Positions 11,901-21,301 of a DNA stretch of 64,000 nt are shown piece after piece. Source of the DNA: Bacteroidota bacterium (GTDB taxonomy: Bacteria; Bacteroidota; JABWAT01); NCBI GenBank assembly GCA_023151185.1, contig JAKLJL010000003.1, forward strand, positions 296,930-360,929. The letters are read 5' to 3'. The position numbers were made by a program, and so were the translations under genes. The stretch's first letter is position 1; each line of letters begins with the position of its first letter. Under the pieces are notes generated by a model that saw only the letters and a program-made list of their open reading frames with translations, had not been told where the DNA came from and searched no databases.

Positions 11901-12151
11901 TCTTCCAGAACTATCCCAATCCGTTTAACCCGGCTACCAATATCGGATTTAACCTGGCTGCCGACGGATTTGTTACTCTGAAAATTTATGATGTTCTCGG
12001 AAAAGAAATTGCGGTTCTGGCCTCAGAACTCATGACGAAAGGCAATCATGTTCTTCCTTTTGATGCTGCACATCTGCCATCCGGGATTTATTTCTACCGG
12101 CTGGAAACCCAGGGACAGGTTCTGATTAAGAAAATGACTCTGATGAAATAA
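8960..12151 (+). CDS. Secreted alpha-amylase (GH13, archaeal/plant-type GH13_6/7-like) with CHB_HEX_C-like, three CBM26-like modules and a T9SS sorting domain
   Basis: ORF track gives 8888 start, but ATG at 8960 has GGAGG 10 bp upstream and opens a signal peptide (MKSLKLFMTLILVSVSLSASAQ). GH13 motifs DMVLNHRSGG, GYRFDFVKG, VGEHWD, FIENHDFDR; CBM26-like FTVRFKKPSGWGTGVNVHYWN / LTVHFWKPANWSATVKVHYWN / LKIHYRNLSNWASPTIYFWN; C-term FQNYPNPFNPATNIGFNL. Confidence 0.93.
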   Translation: MKSLKLFMTLILVSVSLSASAQDKTMLQGFYWDVTPGGVWWDQLGAKAPELGTAGFDVIWIPPFYKGASGTSDVGYTPYDYYDLGNFNSKGGDNYNDGNTTETRYGSKTELKNMITAFHSASVQVWGDMVLNHRSGGNLESNPYTGGSTWTLFPITKGSKRIAWSANGYNFFYPNATVNPTNTGDFYSEDQLGARMKMYTNWFAYDNALHNGAGANLPYGDSLMVWGDWVTRELGLDGYRFDFVKGIHPEYMKRWLNYGAMRGKPSVGEHWDSAPAAKEWLRQTSSGVSFYGTGGPVDAAPGAFDFELRYRYQDLSNGGDAYDGRNAFQNAGLHRTFGVPYEKIWSFIENHDFDRKNYQGLVTIDGHNPIVNKKNLLYAHMLTLPTNSQIWYHDVYTYGMKDEIFKLVTIKRKFAKGSYSILTLDGSPVWTDSNDDPKQLYVAQRGGTGGQTGLIVAVNKHSSRNITVWVTTQWGGKQLKDITGRHSNIISVQPDGRAPINSNANSYAIWVPTDYSLGPSAPAVVISPVGGSISGSTSITLSVTGGVAPVTTYYTLDGSDPKTSATRLTYSAPFTISSSVTVKAASVGSDGQWSAVDSQTYTLVTTSFTVRFKKPSGWGTGVNVHYWNKLPGGTASTWPGVAMTAEANSWYAYTFSATTSTSLLFVDAANQTNKTADLTRSANGWYKDGVWYTSNPDNNVPVLTVNPASQTSATALTVTMSATDADGDAVSIYYTQDGSTPTAASTKYTASFSVSTTKTIKAIAIDARGGASAVTQRDYTIGTVTGLTVHFWKPANWSATVKVHYWNTVPTSAGSTTWPGVTATAEGDGWYKTTISGATSSSVIFSDNGSTTLKTADLSRTGEGWYINGTWYSAKPSVLKIHYRNLSNWASPTIYFWNTGSGQTSTWPGKAMELESTGWYVYPIVGTASASIIFSNNGASQTANLSRTGEGWYMNGTWYSSKPAGKEEAETGGLIADQFMLFQNYPNPFNPATNIGFNLAADGFVTLKIYDVLGKEIAVLASELMTKGNHVLPFDAAHLPSGIYFYRLETQGQVLIKKMTLMK
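10781..11953 (+). repeat. Long direct repeat, copy 1 (starch-binding cassette)
   Basis: Collinear without visible indels with 14682-15854 (constant offset 3901); only scattered substitutions. Confidence 0.95.
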
Positions 12152-12160
12152 GCTGTCTGT

Positions 12161-12190
12161 TAAAGTCCCGCCGGAGCCGGCGGGACTTTA
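12161..12190 (+). terminator. Intrinsic terminator-like hairpin between the amylase genes
   Basis: Near-perfect inverted repeat taaagtcccgccg-gagc-cggcgggacttta. Confidence 0.6.
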
Positions 12191-12257
12191 ACTCTGCCTT
12201 TCCGTACCTGTTTTAACCGCAATCACCCTATCCAATAAAAATCCTGAAGGAATAACC

Positions 12258-15200
12258 ATGCTGAAACGGTTACCATTACTTCGGTTCGTCATTCTGCTCG
12301 GCTGCTGGCTGGCCGGACTGACCTCCACTCTGACTGCACAAACTTCCGATTTCCGTGAAGAAACCATTTACTTTATCATTACCACCCGGTTTTATGATGG
12401 TGATCCGACCAATAACCGGCCAAATGAGTGGTGTTCCTATGATCCATCCAACCCGAACCGCCTGATATCGGATCCGAATGATGTAACCTGGCGGGGAGAT
12501 TTCAAGGGACTGATCCAGAAACTCGATTACATCAAGGATCTGGGGTTCACCGCAATCTGGATCACCCCGGTTGTTCAGAACAGAGGTCCGCTGGATTATC
12601 ACGGTTATCATGCCTGGGATTTTACCAAAGTGGATCCCCGTTACGAATCACCAGGGGCAACTTTTCAGGACCTGATCAATGCTGTTCATGCCAAAGGGAT
12701 GAAACTGATTCTGGATATCGTTACCAACCACTCCGGCCGGTACGGAATCAAGGGAGTTGCCGAAATCAAGTACAATACCGACCCAACCCAATCCTGGGGT
12801 AAAAACCTGGCCGGAACTGCCCTTCAGGATAACCCGAACTGGCAATATGACGGACTGACCAAAAACCCGGATGACGGCAAGATCTGGAGCCGGGCCAATC
12901 TGGCTAAAATGCCGGCGCCGTATAACTCGAATCTCGCCGCCTACAACTGGCCATCCACCGAAAGTTTTGTGAACACGACCGATGCCAACTGGTTTCATCA
13001 TTCCGGAAACGGATTTGCTCAGGGATGGGATGACACCACTAACCTGTACCAGCGGGCACTTGCCGGGGACTGCCCGGATTTAAATACTGAAAGTGTTCAG
13101 GTCAGAACCTACCTGGCCAATGCCTACAAGACCTTTATTCAAATGGGAGTTGATGCCCTTCGGTGGGATACCATCAAACACATGAATAAAAACACCACCA
13201 ATTATTTTATAGATCAGTTCAAAGCAGCCAAGCCGGGAATTTTCATTTTTGGTGAGGTGGCCCAGAAACGGCATGAACTCCACACGGTTACCGAAATCAA
13301 CCCGCATTGGTATACCTGGCGGGGAGGAGTTGGTAATTCGGCAGCATCGGGAATGTCGGTCATTGACTTTTATGGACAGGCAACCTTCCACAACGTTTTT
13401 GAATCCGGCGGATCGCTCAGCGGTGTTCAGGATGCTGCCCGGTATGACAACCTGTATTCCGATCCGTCCCAGTTGGTGACCTGGCTGGATAACCATGATT
13501 TCGGACCGAACAATGACTGGAACCGCCGGTTTGGCGGATCAACAGAAAACCTTGCCGCCTGTATGAACTTCATGTTCACCTGGCGGGGGATTCCGTCTGT
13601 TTACTACGGAACCGAAATGGAATTCATGAAAGGGGCCTATACCGACATCCATGAATCGGCAGATATTGAAAAATCACTGAATCTGACCGGTCGTGCCTAT
13701 TATGGTGATGCCATGGCTTCTGCCCCCAACCACAAAATCTATCAGCAGATTAAAAAGCTGAATGCCATCCGGAAAGCCGTTCCTGCCCTGCAGAAAGGAT
13801 CCTGGTACTGGGGTGGCAACGGTGGCGGAAACGGGGTCGGATATGTTAGAGAATATGGATCAAGCTATGCTGTTGTCGGGCTGGCCAAAGACGGTCAGGT
13901 TACCTTTAACTTTTCAGGACTGAAATACAGCGGAACCTATAAAGATGCCGTGACCGGTGCATCAGTTAATGTTACAAACGGAAATCTGAGTTTTACAGTC
14001 AGTCCGTCATCGGCAGGAATCTATGTCTATAACGGACCCGGGCTGATCGGTGGTCTGGGTGTCGGATTCTTCCAGAATTCAGCTAACCCGGGATCCGGCG
14101 GCGGTGGCGGCGGATCAACTTCTACTGTAACCTTTACTCCATCTGCACCGGTTGCCGGCCAGAGTGTAACGGTCAATTACAACGGGTCACTTAACTCCCA
14201 GTCAGCGGTGAATCTGTACTGGGGATATGACACCTGGAAAGGGGTTACCACAACACCCATGACCAAGCAGGGGAACGGATCCTGGTCTGCAACCGTCACC
14301 GTTCCGGCTGCCGCAACTGCCACTTTCGACTGTGTGTTCAATAACGGAACCGGAACCTGGGATAACAACAACAGTGCCGACTGGCATGCAACTGTAACTC
14401 CTAATTCGACCAACAATCCGCCAACTGTGGCAATTTCACCGGCAGGCGGCACCTTCAGCGGATCCGTTCAGGTTACTCTTTCTGCAACTGATGATCTTAC
14501 TGCCAGTCCGGTCATTTACTACACAACCGATGGTACCACTCCGTCGTCTTCCAGCCCGCAATATGTCAGCCCGCTGACATTAACGGCTTCTGCAACCGTC
14601 AAGGCGATTGCTTATGATGGTGCTGGGCTGGGCTCTGCGGTTGTGTCGAAAGTCTTCACGGTAAATCCGGTAACCAACACCTTCACCGTCCGGTTCAAGA
14701 AACCATCGGGCTGGGGCACCGGAGTGAATGTTCACTACTGGAACAAGCTGCCGGGCGGAACTGCCTCGACCTGGCCCGGAGTAGCCATGACTGCTGAAGC
14801 CAACAGTTGGTATGCCTACACGTTCAGCGCCACCACCTCGACGAGTCTTCTGTTTGTGGATGCGGCCAACCAGGCCAATAAAACTGCCGACCTGACCCGG
14901 TCAGCCAACGGCTGGTATAAAGACGGCGTGTGGTACACCTCCAATCCGGATAACAATGTGCCGGTACTGACCGTCAATCCGGCCAGCCAGACCAGTGCAA
15001 CAGCCCTGACGGTAACCATGTCTGCCACCGATGCAGACGGAGATGCTGTCTCCATCTATTACACTCAGGACGGGTCGACCCCGACGGCTGCCAGCACGAA
15101 GTATACCGCCTCTTTCAGTGTAAGCACAACGAAAACCATTAAAGCCATTGCCATTGATGCCCGTGGCGGAGCTTCTGCCGTCACACAACGGGATTACACC

Positions 15201-16052
15201 ATCGGAACGGTAACCGGTCTGACGGTTCACTTCTGGAAGCCGGCCAACTGGTCAACTACAGTTAAAGTTCACTACTGGAATACGGTTCCAACCTCAGCCG
15301 GCAGTACCACCTGGCCGGGAGTTACGGCAACAGCCGAAGGAGACGGCTGGTACAAGACCACCATTTCTGGAGCCACTTCTTCCTCCGTCATTTTCTCGGA
15401 TAACGGCTCCACAACCCTGAAAACGGCAGATCTGAGCCGGACGGGAGAAGGTTGGTACATCAACGGTGCCTGGTATTCTGCCAAACCGTCGGTCCTGAAG
15501 ATCCACTACCGGAATCTGTCGAACTGGGCATCGCCGACCATTTACTTCTGGAACACCGGTTCCGGGCAAACCAGCACCTGGCCGGGCAAAGCCATGGAAC
15601 TGGAAAGCACCGGCTGGTATGTCTATCCGATCGTGGGGACGACCTCGGCTTCAATCATCTTCAGCAACAACGGAGCCAGCCAGACTGCCAATCTGAGCCG
15701 GACGGGTGAAGGCTGGTATATGAACGGAACCTGGTATTCATCCAAACCGGCAGGGAAGGAAGAAGCCGAAACCGGTGAACTTATCGCCGATCAGTTCATG
15801 CTCTTCCAGAACTATCCCAATCCGTTTAACCCGGCTACCAGCATCGGATTTAACATGAGTGAAGCCGGTCATGCCACACTCGCTGTCTACGACCTCCTGG
15901 GCCGGGAAATCACGATGCTGGTTAATGAGACGGTTACTCAGGGATATCACACCGTTCAATTCGATGCTTCTTCCCTGCCGTCGGGTGTCTATATTTACCG
16001 GTTGGTCACCAGCCAGGGTGTCCAGATGAAAAAGATGACACTCATGAAATAA
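12258..16052 (+). CDS. Secreted alpha-amylase (GH13) with CBM25-like, CHB_HEX_C-like, three CBM26-like modules and a T9SS sorting domain
   Basis: 1264 aa; signal peptide; GH13 motifs LILDIVTNHSG, VDALRWDTIKHM, IFGEVAQ, WLDNHDFGPN; VTFTPSAPVAGQSVTVNYNG...; C-term FQNYPNPFNPATSIGFNM. Confidence 0.93.
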   Translation: MLKRLPLLRFVILLGCWLAGLTSTLTAQTSDFREETIYFIITTRFYDGDPTNNRPNEWCSYDPSNPNRLISDPNDVTWRGDFKGLIQKLDYIKDLGFTAIWITPVVQNRGPLDYHGYHAWDFTKVDPRYESPGATFQDLINAVHAKGMKLILDIVTNHSGRYGIKGVAEIKYNTDPTQSWGKNLAGTALQDNPNWQYDGLTKNPDDGKIWSRANLAKMPAPYNSNLAAYNWPSTESFVNTTDANWFHHSGNGFAQGWDDTTNLYQRALAGDCPDLNTESVQVRTYLANAYKTFIQMGVDALRWDTIKHMNKNTTNYFIDQFKAAKPGIFIFGEVAQKRHELHTVTEINPHWYTWRGGVGNSAASGMSVIDFYGQATFHNVFESGGSLSGVQDAARYDNLYSDPSQLVTWLDNHDFGPNNDWNRRFGGSTENLAACMNFMFTWRGIPSVYYGTEMEFMKGAYTDIHESADIEKSLNLTGRAYYGDAMASAPNHKIYQQIKKLNAIRKAVPALQKGSWYWGGNGGGNGVGYVREYGSSYAVVGLAKDGQVTFNFSGLKYSGTYKDAVTGASVNVTNGNLSFTVSPSSAGIYVYNGPGLIGGLGVGFFQNSANPGSGGGGGGSTSTVTFTPSAPVAGQSVTVNYNGSLNSQSAVNLYWGYDTWKGVTTTPMTKQGNGSWSATVTVPAAATATFDCVFNNGTGTWDNNNSADWHATVTPNSTNNPPTVAISPAGGTFSGSVQVTLSATDDLTASPVIYYTTDGTTPSSSSPQYVSPLTLTASATVKAIAYDGAGLGSAVVSKVFTVNPVTNTFTVRFKKPSGWGTGVNVHYWNKLPGGTASTWPGVAMTAEANSWYAYTFSATTSTSLLFVDAANQANKTADLTRSANGWYKDGVWYTSNPDNNVPVLTVNPASQTSATALTVTMSATDADGDAVSIYYTQDGSTPTAASTKYTASFSVSTTKTIKAIAIDARGGASAVTQRDYTIGTVTGLTVHFWKPANWSTTVKVHYWNTVPTSAGSTTWPGVTATAEGDGWYKTTISGATSSSVIFSDNGSTTLKTADLSRTGEGWYINGAWYSAKPSVLKIHYRNLSNWASPTIYFWNTGSGQTSTWPGKAMELESTGWYVYPIVGTTSASIIFSNNGASQTANLSRTGEGWYMNGTWYSSKPAGKEEAETGELIADQFMLFQNYPNPFNPATSIGFNMSEAGHATLAVYDLLGREITMLVNETVTQGYHTVQFDASSLPSGVYIYRLVTSQGVQMKKMTLMK
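14682..15854 (+). repeat. Long direct repeat, copy 2 (starch-binding cassette)
   Basis: See copy 1 at 10781-11953; flanking amylase sequence on both sides is much more divergent. Confidence 0.95.
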
Positions 16053-16093
16053 GTCCCACCCCAAAGCCCAACCAAAGGGCGATGAACGTCAGC

Positions 16094-16124
16094 AAAAAAG
16101 TCCGGCAACTACCGGACTTTTTTG
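16094..16124 (+). terminator. Intrinsic terminator after second amylase
   Basis: aaaaaagtccgg-caact-accggactttttt hairpin with T-tract. Confidence 0.75.
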
Positions 16125-16393
16125 TTTTTAGCCGAAAGTTTTTCAGGTTTAACTTGTCAGACCGCACAGGTGCCGTACAAAATTGTGCGGAATTGTGAAA
16201 GGAAGGAACAATTAATGGCAAGGATTGACAAGTCTTTTCTGATTTTAGTCCTTTATGTCTTTTATTTTTTTATGGTTTCCCTTACTTTTAGGGCTTCTGA
16301 CGGTAGTTCTCCATTTCCTGACTTCCAGTCTGTTCCTTAATCCGGGAAAATCGCAATCCGGACCCTGACACCGTTAATCTGGCATTAAACCTT

Positions 16394-17470
16394 ATGCAAC
16401 TTAAATCGAAGCCATTCCTTCGGATAACCGCCGGCATTCTTTTTCTTCTGATTCTGATTTTGGTCAGTCTTCAGCTTACAACTTCCCGTCTGATTCTTCC
16501 TGCCCCCGGAAAAGTTCTTCCCTCCAGAGAATGGGTTGTCTTCCGCGATAATGGCGACCAGATTGTTTCCCGCCTGACCGATCATCTGAAAGGGGTTATT
16601 TATTCCCAAACGACGTTGCCGGTTGTGAGAGGCGATAATCTGAACTTTCAGCTCTCAGGAAAGTGGACATCTTCCGGATATGTCCGTGCCGGGGATACAC
16701 TGGGCTTTCTGCAGTCACCCGACTTTTTACTCTGGAAACAGGAACTGCAGAACCAAAAAAGGGATCTGGAATCCGAACTGGCTCTGGTGACCTCAGGTGG
16801 AAAGCCGGAACTTGTCCGGCAGGCAGAAAATGAACTGAAACTGGCTGAAGCAGAGGAAGAATTTACCAGCCGTCAACTGGCAAGACAGAAGGAACTGTTC
16901 ACGAAAAACATGATTTCAGGGGCTGAGTTTGAACTTAGTGAAACCGCCTGGAAACTGGCCCGTTCCAAAAAGGAAGTGGCCCGGTCCGTTCTGGAGGTTT
17001 ACCGGTCGGGAGAGAAACCTGAACTTGTGGATCAGATCCGGACAAGACTTTCGGGTATCACCCGGCAGCTTTCTCTTCTTCCGTCAAAAGAAAAGGCTTT
17101 TACTCTGGTAACTCCCCTTGCCGGACGTCTGTTTCAAACTTCATCGAGTCTGGATACGTTGCTCTGGGTCGGATCAGACCCGAACTGGATTGTTAAAATC
17201 CCGGTGGATTATTCCTATCGCACGATGATACAGCCCGGGCAGACCGTTCAGTTTAAAACCCTGCAGGGAGAGAAGGTTGGGGAAGGCCGGGTGGTCTTTA
17301 CCGGCAATCAGGCAACCTTGCTTTCAGGCCGGCAGGTTGTTGAAATTGTCGCCGAAGTACTTCAGACAGAAAGCCTGGCTCCCGGACTGTATGTAACTGC
17401 AGATATTGCCGTAGGTGAAGGCTCAGGCTGGGAATCCCTGCTTTTCTTTCTGAACCGGCCCCGCCATTGA
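16394..17470 (+). CDS. HlyD/membrane-fusion-protein-like periplasmic adaptor
   Basis: 358 aa; N-terminal TM helix, long coiled coil (LASELALVTSGG...QAENELKLAEAEEEFTSRQLARQKELF), barrel-like C-terminal part. Confidence 0.7.
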   Translation: MQLKSKPFLRITAGILFLLILILVSLQLTTSRLILPAPGKVLPSREWVVFRDNGDQIVSRLTDHLKGVIYSQTTLPVVRGDNLNFQLSGKWTSSGYVRAGDTLGFLQSPDFLLWKQELQNQKRDLESELALVTSGGKPELVRQAENELKLAEAEEEFTSRQLARQKELFTKNMISGAEFELSETAWKLARSKKEVARSVLEVYRSGEKPELVDQIRTRLSGITRQLSLLPSKEKAFTLVTPLAGRLFQTSSSLDTLLWVGSDPNWIVKIPVDYSYRTMIQPGQTVQFKTLQGEKVGEGRVVFTGNQATLLSGRQVVEIVAEVLQTESLAPGLYVTADIAVGEGSGWESLLFFLNRPRH

Positions 17471-17473
17471 GCC

Positions 17474-18253
17474 ATGCGGATCGAGTATAAATACATCGTT
17501 CCCGAAAATAAGCTGGATGCACTCCGGGCTGCCCTTAAGCCCTTTCTGACCCCCGATAAATTTTCTGTCCACCGGCAGGTCGATGAATATACCGTCCGGT
17601 CGGTTTATTTTGATACGGCCGGATTCAAGGCTTATTATGAAAAAATTGAAGGGCTGATGGAACGGAAAAAACTCCGCATCCGGGGGTATAACCAGCCGGT
17701 TGATACGGATATCATTTTCATGGAAATCAAGCAGAAAGATAAAAACCACATCAGCAAACGGCGGGCGCCAAGCCATTTCGAGCATCTTTCCGAACTGATG
17801 AAAACCCGGGATTTTGATCAGTACATTCTTAGAAAACCCGGTCAGACCAAACCGCTTCAGGATGCCGAAGTTTTCTTTTTTCACCTGTTCAGATGGCGGA
17901 TGAAACCGGTTGTACTGGTCACCTATGACCGGGAAGCCTATTTTTGTCATTTCGATCCATCATTACGGATTACTTTTGACAAAAAAGTCAGGGGAAAAAT
18001 TTATCCGGTTCTCGATGAACTTTATGACGATGATCTGGTGATCACCGACCCCGGATATTTCATTCTTGAAGTGAAATTTACCCGGGACCTTCCGTTGTGG
18101 ATGATTGAAATCATCCGGTCTTTTAATCTGCTCAGAACAACTTATTCCAAATACTGCCGGACCGTTTACCGCCATTTAGGTCCGTTTCCCGACCGTCCAA
18201 ACCATCATTACTCGCCGGACGGGCACAAGAAAGGCCTCATTTATGTTCCGTGA
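17474..18253 (+). CDS. Polyphosphate polymerase (VTC) domain-containing protein
   Basis: 259 aa; MRIEYKYIVPENKLDALRAAL, VRSVYFDTAGFKAYYEKIEGLMERKKLRIRGY, FMEIKQKDKNHISKRR, ILEVKFTRDLPLWM. Confidence 0.85.
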   Translation: MRIEYKYIVPENKLDALRAALKPFLTPDKFSVHRQVDEYTVRSVYFDTAGFKAYYEKIEGLMERKKLRIRGYNQPVDTDIIFMEIKQKDKNHISKRRAPSHFEHLSELMKTRDFDQYILRKPGQTKPLQDAEVFFFHLFRWRMKPVVLVTYDREAYFCHFDPSLRITFDKKVRGKIYPVLDELYDDDLVITDPGYFILEVKFTRDLPLWMIEIIRSFNLLRTTYSKYCRTVYRHLGPFPDRPNHHYSPDGHKKGLIYVP

Positions 18254-18926
18254 TTTTAATACCTTTATTAATTACTCCCTGTCTGTATCGGATATCACGC
18301 TTGCACTCATGTCGGCGGCTGTCTGCGGGCTGATCATTGCCTGGCTGTATAAACTGACCAGCCGGGGGCCGGGGTTTTCGGTCGGATTTGCCCATTCCCT
18401 GATCGCACTTTCCCTGATAACCGCCCTGATTATTCTGGTAATCGGGAACAATCTGGCCCGGGCTTTCGGGCTGGTCGGGGCCATGTCCATCATCCGGTTC
18501 AGGACGGCCGTCAAGGAAACCTACGATATCATTTTTATCTTTTTCTCTCTGGCTGTCGGGCTGGCTGCCGGTGCCCAGTATTACGGGGTTGCCATTGCCG
18601 GAACTCTGATCATCAGCGGCATTCTGCTGTTTCTGGCCAAAGTAAACCTGTTTCAGTCAGGAACGCGCGAGTTTTTACTCCAGCTCAGAGTCCTTGCACC
18701 CGACGGGGACATCGAGAACGTGTATCTGCCGCTTTTTGAAACTTACCTCAGAGACTGGCGCCTTCTGAATTCTCATTCCCAGGACCGGGAATCTTCCTTT
18801 GAACTGACCTTTACCGTCACCCTGCATCAACCAAAAAAAATCATGGAATTCATCCGTGACCTCCGGGCATTGAAATATGTGGAATCGGTCAACCTGTTCC
18901 GGGATGAACCGGTTTCCCTGGACTGA
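18243..18926 (+). CDS. DUF4956-family membrane protein
   Basis: 227 aa; LARAFGLVGAMSIIRFRTAVKETYDIIFIFFSLAVGLAAG; overlaps the VTC-domain gene, a typical DUF4956 neighbour. Confidence 0.85.
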   Translation: MFRDFNTFINYSLSVSDITLALMSAAVCGLIIAWLYKLTSRGPGFSVGFAHSLIALSLITALIILVIGNNLARAFGLVGAMSIIRFRTAVKETYDIIFIFFSLAVGLAAGAQYYGVAIAGTLIISGILLFLAKVNLFQSGTREFLLQLRVLAPDGDIENVYLPLFETYLRDWRLLNSHSQDRESSFELTFTVTLHQPKKIMEFIRDLRALKYVESVNLFRDEPVSLD

Positions 18927-19014
18927 CTTCCGCCGTAGCTGCTGTCCGGACCGGGTTTGAAAACCGGCCGTTTTAGGCTATCTTTCCATTTTCTGAAGCA
19001 ATCAGGACTGCACC

Positions 19015-21231
19015 ATGCTATTCTCTTCCAAATCAGACCATCCCTGGAAATTTTTCCGCTCCGGCGGTTTCGATCAGGTCCGGCTGGATACTGCTGATGA
19101 CCTTATGAACCTGAATCAGCTTGACCAGAAACTCTGGGCGGTGTTAAGCTGCCCGGTATCCGGTTTACGGCTTGATAAAAAAACACTTTCGCTGATGGAT
19201 ACCGACCAGGATGGCAGAATCCGGGTTCCGGAAGTTATAGCAGCCGTTCACTGGGCCGGGTCTCTGCTGAAAAACCCTGCTGACCTGACCAAAGCATCAC
19301 CCCGTCTGCCTCTTTCTTCAATCCGGGATGATTCCCCGGAGGGGCAGGAAATTCTGGCTTCAGCACGGCAAATCCTGGCCTATCTGGGAAAACCAGATCA
19401 GGTGGATATTTCTCCGGAGGAAACCGGGAATCTTGAAAAAATTCTATCCGGAACACCGTTTAACGGAGATGGTGTCATTACCAGTCTTTCAGCAGAAACT
19501 GATGAAGAGAAAAACCTGATTTCACTCATCCGGTCTCTTCTTGGATCCGTTTCCGACCGCAGCGGCGAACAGGGACTGAATGAGGAGTTGATCGCCGGGT
19601 TTTTCAGCCAGTTGGAAGACCTGTCAGCCTGGCGGGATGCTGCTTCATCCAATCCGGAAGTGCTCCTGCCGCTGGGTGATCAGACAGCCAGGGCGTTTGA
19701 GGCATTTTCTTCAGTCCGTCAAAAAATTGACGATTATTTTACACGGTGTCAGATCAGTGCTTACAACCCGGCAGGGGAAAATGCATTGACCAGTTCCCCG
19801 GGAGATCTCGCCGGTCTGGCTGCCAGGTTGCTGTCCGTTTCTGATCCGGATCTGGAAGCCCTTCCTCTGGCCGCACCCGGTGCTGACCGGGAATTGCCCT
19901 TGTCTGAAGGGTTAAATCCGGCCTGGGAGGAGAGAATGGCCGGATTCAGAAAATGGGTTGCAGAACCGGTTTCCGGCAAAAGAAAGAAGCTGTCATTTGA
20001 AGACTGGCAGACTATCTGCAAAAAACTTGAGCCATTCGAAGCCTGGCAGAAGGCCAAACCGGTGACAGCCGTTGAACAGGTCGGTCCTGATGTTGCTAAA
20101 AAACTGCTCGAAGGCTCTGCTAAAAACTCCCTGACCGCGCTTATACAGCGGGATCTTGCACTTGCCAAAGAAGCCGACAGTATTGTAAAAGTAGATAAAC
20201 TGGTCCGGTTTCACCGCGATCTGATTGTGCTCCTGAATAACTTTGTTTCCTTCCGTGATTTTTATACCAAGCGGGACAAGGCCATTTTCCAGGCCGGTGA
20301 ACTGTATCTTGACGGAAGGTGCTGTGAACTTTGTATTGAGGTTGAAGATGCCGGTAAGCACAGTGCTTTAGCCAATCTCAGCGGAACCTACCTGGCTTAC
20401 TGCCAGGTGATCCGCCGGGGAACAGGGGAAAAGAAACTGATTGCAGCCTCCTTTACCAATGGCGGAACTGAGAACCTGATGGTTGGCAGAAATGGTGTTT
20501 TTTATGACCGGGATGGCAATGACTGGGATGCTTCGATTGTGAAAATACTGGATCATCCCATTTCGATCCGGCAGGCGTTTTTTGCTCCTTACCAGCGGTT
20601 GGCCAGAATGATCTCCCAGCAACTGGAAAAATTTGCGGCGGCCAAGGATAAGGCCGTCGAGCAGAAACATGCTGAACATGTTTCCACTGCTGCAGGAAAA
20701 GTGGATGCTTTACCCCAGCAGCCTTCACAGCCGGTTCCCCAACCGGCACCGGCACCTTTCGATGTGGGTAAATTTGCGGGGATATTTGCTGCTGTCGGGT
20801 TGGCAATCGGAGCGATAGGGGGAGTTCTGGCGACCATTTTTGCCGGGATCATGGGGTTACACTGGTGGCAGATGCCACTGGCCTTTGCCGGCCTGATCCT
20901 GGCAGTATCCGGGCCGTCTATGCTGATGGCCTGGTTAAAACTCAGACTCCGCAATCTGTCGCCGATACTGGATGCAAACGGATGGGCGGTAAACACTCAG
21001 GCCAAAATCAACATTCCGTTCGGCCGATCCCTGACTCAGATTGCCAAATTGCCAGAAGGAGCCGAGCGGTCGCTTCAGGATCCGTATGCTGAAAAGAAAC
21101 GGCCCTGGAAACTATATGGAGTTCTTGCTTTCCTGCTGTTTATTGCACTTTATCTATGGGATCAGGGGTATATTCAGCACTGGACGGGACTTGAACCACA
21201 GGCACCGGCGGTTTCTGCCCCTGAGAAATAG
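19015..21231 (+). CDS. Hypothetical protein with EF-hand-like motif and C-terminal TM helices
   Basis: 738 aa; TDQDGRIRVPEVIAAVHW EF-hand-like loop near the N-terminus; hydrophobic segments around FAGIFAAVGLAIGAIGGVLATIFAGIMGL and GVLAFLLFIALYLW. Confidence 0.75.
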   Translation: MLFSSKSDHPWKFFRSGGFDQVRLDTADDLMNLNQLDQKLWAVLSCPVSGLRLDKKTLSLMDTDQDGRIRVPEVIAAVHWAGSLLKNPADLTKASPRLPLSSIRDDSPEGQEILASARQILAYLGKPDQVDISPEETGNLEKILSGTPFNGDGVITSLSAETDEEKNLISLIRSLLGSVSDRSGEQGLNEELIAGFFSQLEDLSAWRDAASSNPEVLLPLGDQTARAFEAFSSVRQKIDDYFTRCQISAYNPAGENALTSSPGDLAGLAARLLSVSDPDLEALPLAAPGADRELPLSEGLNPAWEERMAGFRKWVAEPVSGKRKKLSFEDWQTICKKLEPFEAWQKAKPVTAVEQVGPDVAKKLLEGSAKNSLTALIQRDLALAKEADSIVKVDKLVRFHRDLIVLLNNFVSFRDFYTKRDKAIFQAGELYLDGRCCELCIEVEDAGKHSALANLSGTYLAYCQVIRRGTGEKKLIAASFTNGGTENLMVGRNGVFYDRDGNDWDASIVKILDHPISIRQAFFAPYQRLARMISQQLEKFAAAKDKAVEQKHAEHVSTAAGKVDALPQQPSQPVPQPAPAPFDVGKFAGIFAAVGLAIGAIGGVLATIFAGIMGLHWWQMPLAFAGLILAVSGPSMLMAWLKLRLRNLSPILDANGWAVNTQAKINIPFGRSLTQIAKLPEGAERSLQDPYAEKKRPWKLYGVLAFLLFIALYLWDQGYIQHWTGLEPQAPAVSAPEK

Positions 21232-21301
21232 TAATCAGCAGTTCAATTGCCGGAAATCACGATTTCAGCCGGATTTCCGGAACAGTTGATCTTCAGCACG
21301 A

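Noticed and set aside
16122-16340. 72-aa ORF between the amylase and HlyD-like genes
   Set aside because: Begins within the terminator T-tract and has no recognisable features; a shorter start at 16215 is possible but unsupported.
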